A stretch of DNA of 64,000 nucleotides from Moringa oleifera (Eukaryota > Streptophyta > Magnoliopsida > Brassicales > Moringaceae). The notes beneath the pieces are model-generated. The model searched no databases and was not told where the DNA came from. It saw only the letters and a list, made by a program, of their open reading frames with translations. The translations under genes and the position numbers were made by a program. The DNA lies in assembly GCA_021397835.1 (NCBI GenBank), contig JAJFZO010000747.1, positions 3,226,501 to 3,290,500 of the forward strand, in the 5' to 3' direction. This document shows, in pieces, positions 62,910-64,000 of this stretch. The first letter of the stretch is position 1. Every line of letters begins with the position of its first letter.

Positions 62910-64000
62910 TGCACCTGAAACATGCAGAATCACTGCATGTGTGCGTCTCTTTCGCTCTTTTCTATCATAATAATTAGATCTAATATAAGATAGTTTTGTA
63001 GTAAAAACAAATTAGAGATCTTAGCTTAATCTTGTCAATGTAAATAAATCTCGGTTGTTTTTAATGAACAAGAAGAGTCTAATTTTCCCTTGAAAGTCTG
63101 ATTTCTTTTCTCCCAAACAACAATGGATTCCATTCTCCAGCTGAAGCATTAGTTGACTCATCATAATATTAAAATGCAGCCCACCAGGTAGAACCATTGA
63201 TGAGGCTTTAGCTTCACATAGCATTAATTGAAATATATTGAGAGGATTCCAAGTAACTTCGCAGGGATTTTGGAGAGAAGTTGACTTATCTTTGATAAGC
63301 TATACAATACACATGAAAAGATAAACTTATCTTCGTTAAATAAGTAATCACAAGCTTGACCTCTTGCAGCATAAAAGAATTAAGAAATTATAATTTTGCA
63401 GTCACACTGCCAAGAATGGTTACTTCCATTAGTGACCAGAAAAGAGTAATATAAGAAATTGTTGTTTGGGAGGCCACCTTTGCTTAAAGAAAGGGATTTA
63501 GAAGAATTAAATGTTTAACGTATATACTTAATGGTCCAATCAGAACAATATATTATGCTTAATTATTAGTTAATTATGAGCAGCATCTTCTGCAGGATAT
63601 GCTTCTTACACATGGCTCAAGCTCATGAAAGAACTTTCTAGTCAAATTAAATTTCATGAAGCCTAACCTTATCATTTCTCAAAAAATATTTTTGCAATTG
63701 ATTGATCATATTCATCCATCTTTCCCTGATTTACATAGTCAAAAAAAAGAAGTTTCCCAATATTGCAAATTTTAGCCGTTACAAGAAAAATCTATACATC
63801 ACTCTGGTTTCCACTCTTCCAAAGTGTGGGTTGATTATGTTCTTCTACAATGCAGCAGAAATGCAGCCTAATGATCAGAAAGCTAGTAGCCTAACTTCCC
63901 ACGGCCACCACACGTGGTACACGATCGAGCAGAAGAACATTTTGTACAGTAGCTCCATTTCTTGGGAAGCCTGAAAAAGGAAATTGTTTGAAATGCTCGG
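62910..64000. other. 3' UTR and downstream flank of NRT2 copy B
   Basis: This stretch contains the copy B 3' UTR and ordinary intergenic DNA. AAGTTGACTTATCTTTGAT near 63279 echoes the copy A flank. A 90-codon frame at 63702-63974 (+) contains GHHTWYTIEQ near its end and matches no family I know; the DNA under it includes CACACGTGG near 63909, a G-box-like string. The window ends before any further gene can be identified. Confidence 0.45.

Noticed and set aside
1..64000. CRISPR arrays, rRNA genes, phage or bacterial operons
   Set aside because: Nothing in the window has these structures; spliced genes and plant families rule out a prokaryotic source.

Overview
The window looks like a chromosome segment from a woody or otherwise eudicot plant. 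Genes are split by GT-AG introns, intergenic DNA is very AT-rich, a MIR172 hairpin and plant-only families (SnRK1 beta-3, NRT2, P-class PPR) are present, and eroded LINE, Ty1/copia, MULE-like and CACTA-like sequences lie between genes. I cannot name the species from sequence alone.

Layout. (1) 12-6067 (+): seven coding exons of an LPA1-type P-loop protein related to 2-phosphoglycerate kinase (730 aa). (2) 6860-8179 (-): an intronless P-class PPR gene converging on it. (3) 8.3-13.6 kb: intergenic, with two AT-rich terminal-inverted-repeat elements in tandem and a CACTA-like MITE. (4) 15.9-16.05 kb (-): a MIR172 precursor with canonical mature and star arms, a CT microsatellite in its loop, and probable promoter and leader near 16.9 kb. 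(5) 17-32 kb: a long AT-rich intergenic stretch with a few more GC-rich islands, tandem repeats and MITEs. (6) About 32.0-40.15 kb (+): SnRK1 beta-3. Its small two-exon coding part (39259-39686) lies behind a likely 5' UTR intron of more than 6 kb that holds an antisense LINE relic. (7) 43857-45642 and 61113-62909 (+): two three-exon high-affinity nitrate transporter genes of the NRT2 family, in tandem but 15.5 kb apart, with a copia relic and a 907-bp MULE-like element between them.

Gene order is informative. From memory of the Arabidopsis map, PPR At2g28050, MIR172A (At2g28056) and KINbeta3 (At2g28060) are neighbours on chromosome 2, while an LPA1 homologue (At5g60760), NRT2.4 and NRT2.3 (At5g60770, At5g60780) are neighbours on chromosome 5. 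This window appears to carry both blocks interleaved, as expected of an ancestral arrangement later split by duplication and gene loss in the Arabidopsis lineage.

Functionally the locus brings together phytate/phosphate metabolism (LPA1), organelle RNA processing (PPR), developmental phase timing (miR172 against AP2-type mRNAs), energy signalling (SnRK1) and nitrate uptake (NRT2). I see no evidence that these act as one pathway; shared ancestry of the segment explains the grouping. I found no wholly new system. The most useful leads are the microsatellite in the pre-miR172 loop, the duplicated splice-acceptor region upstream of SnRK1 beta-3, the diverged NRT2 pair and the dispersed MULE-like family.
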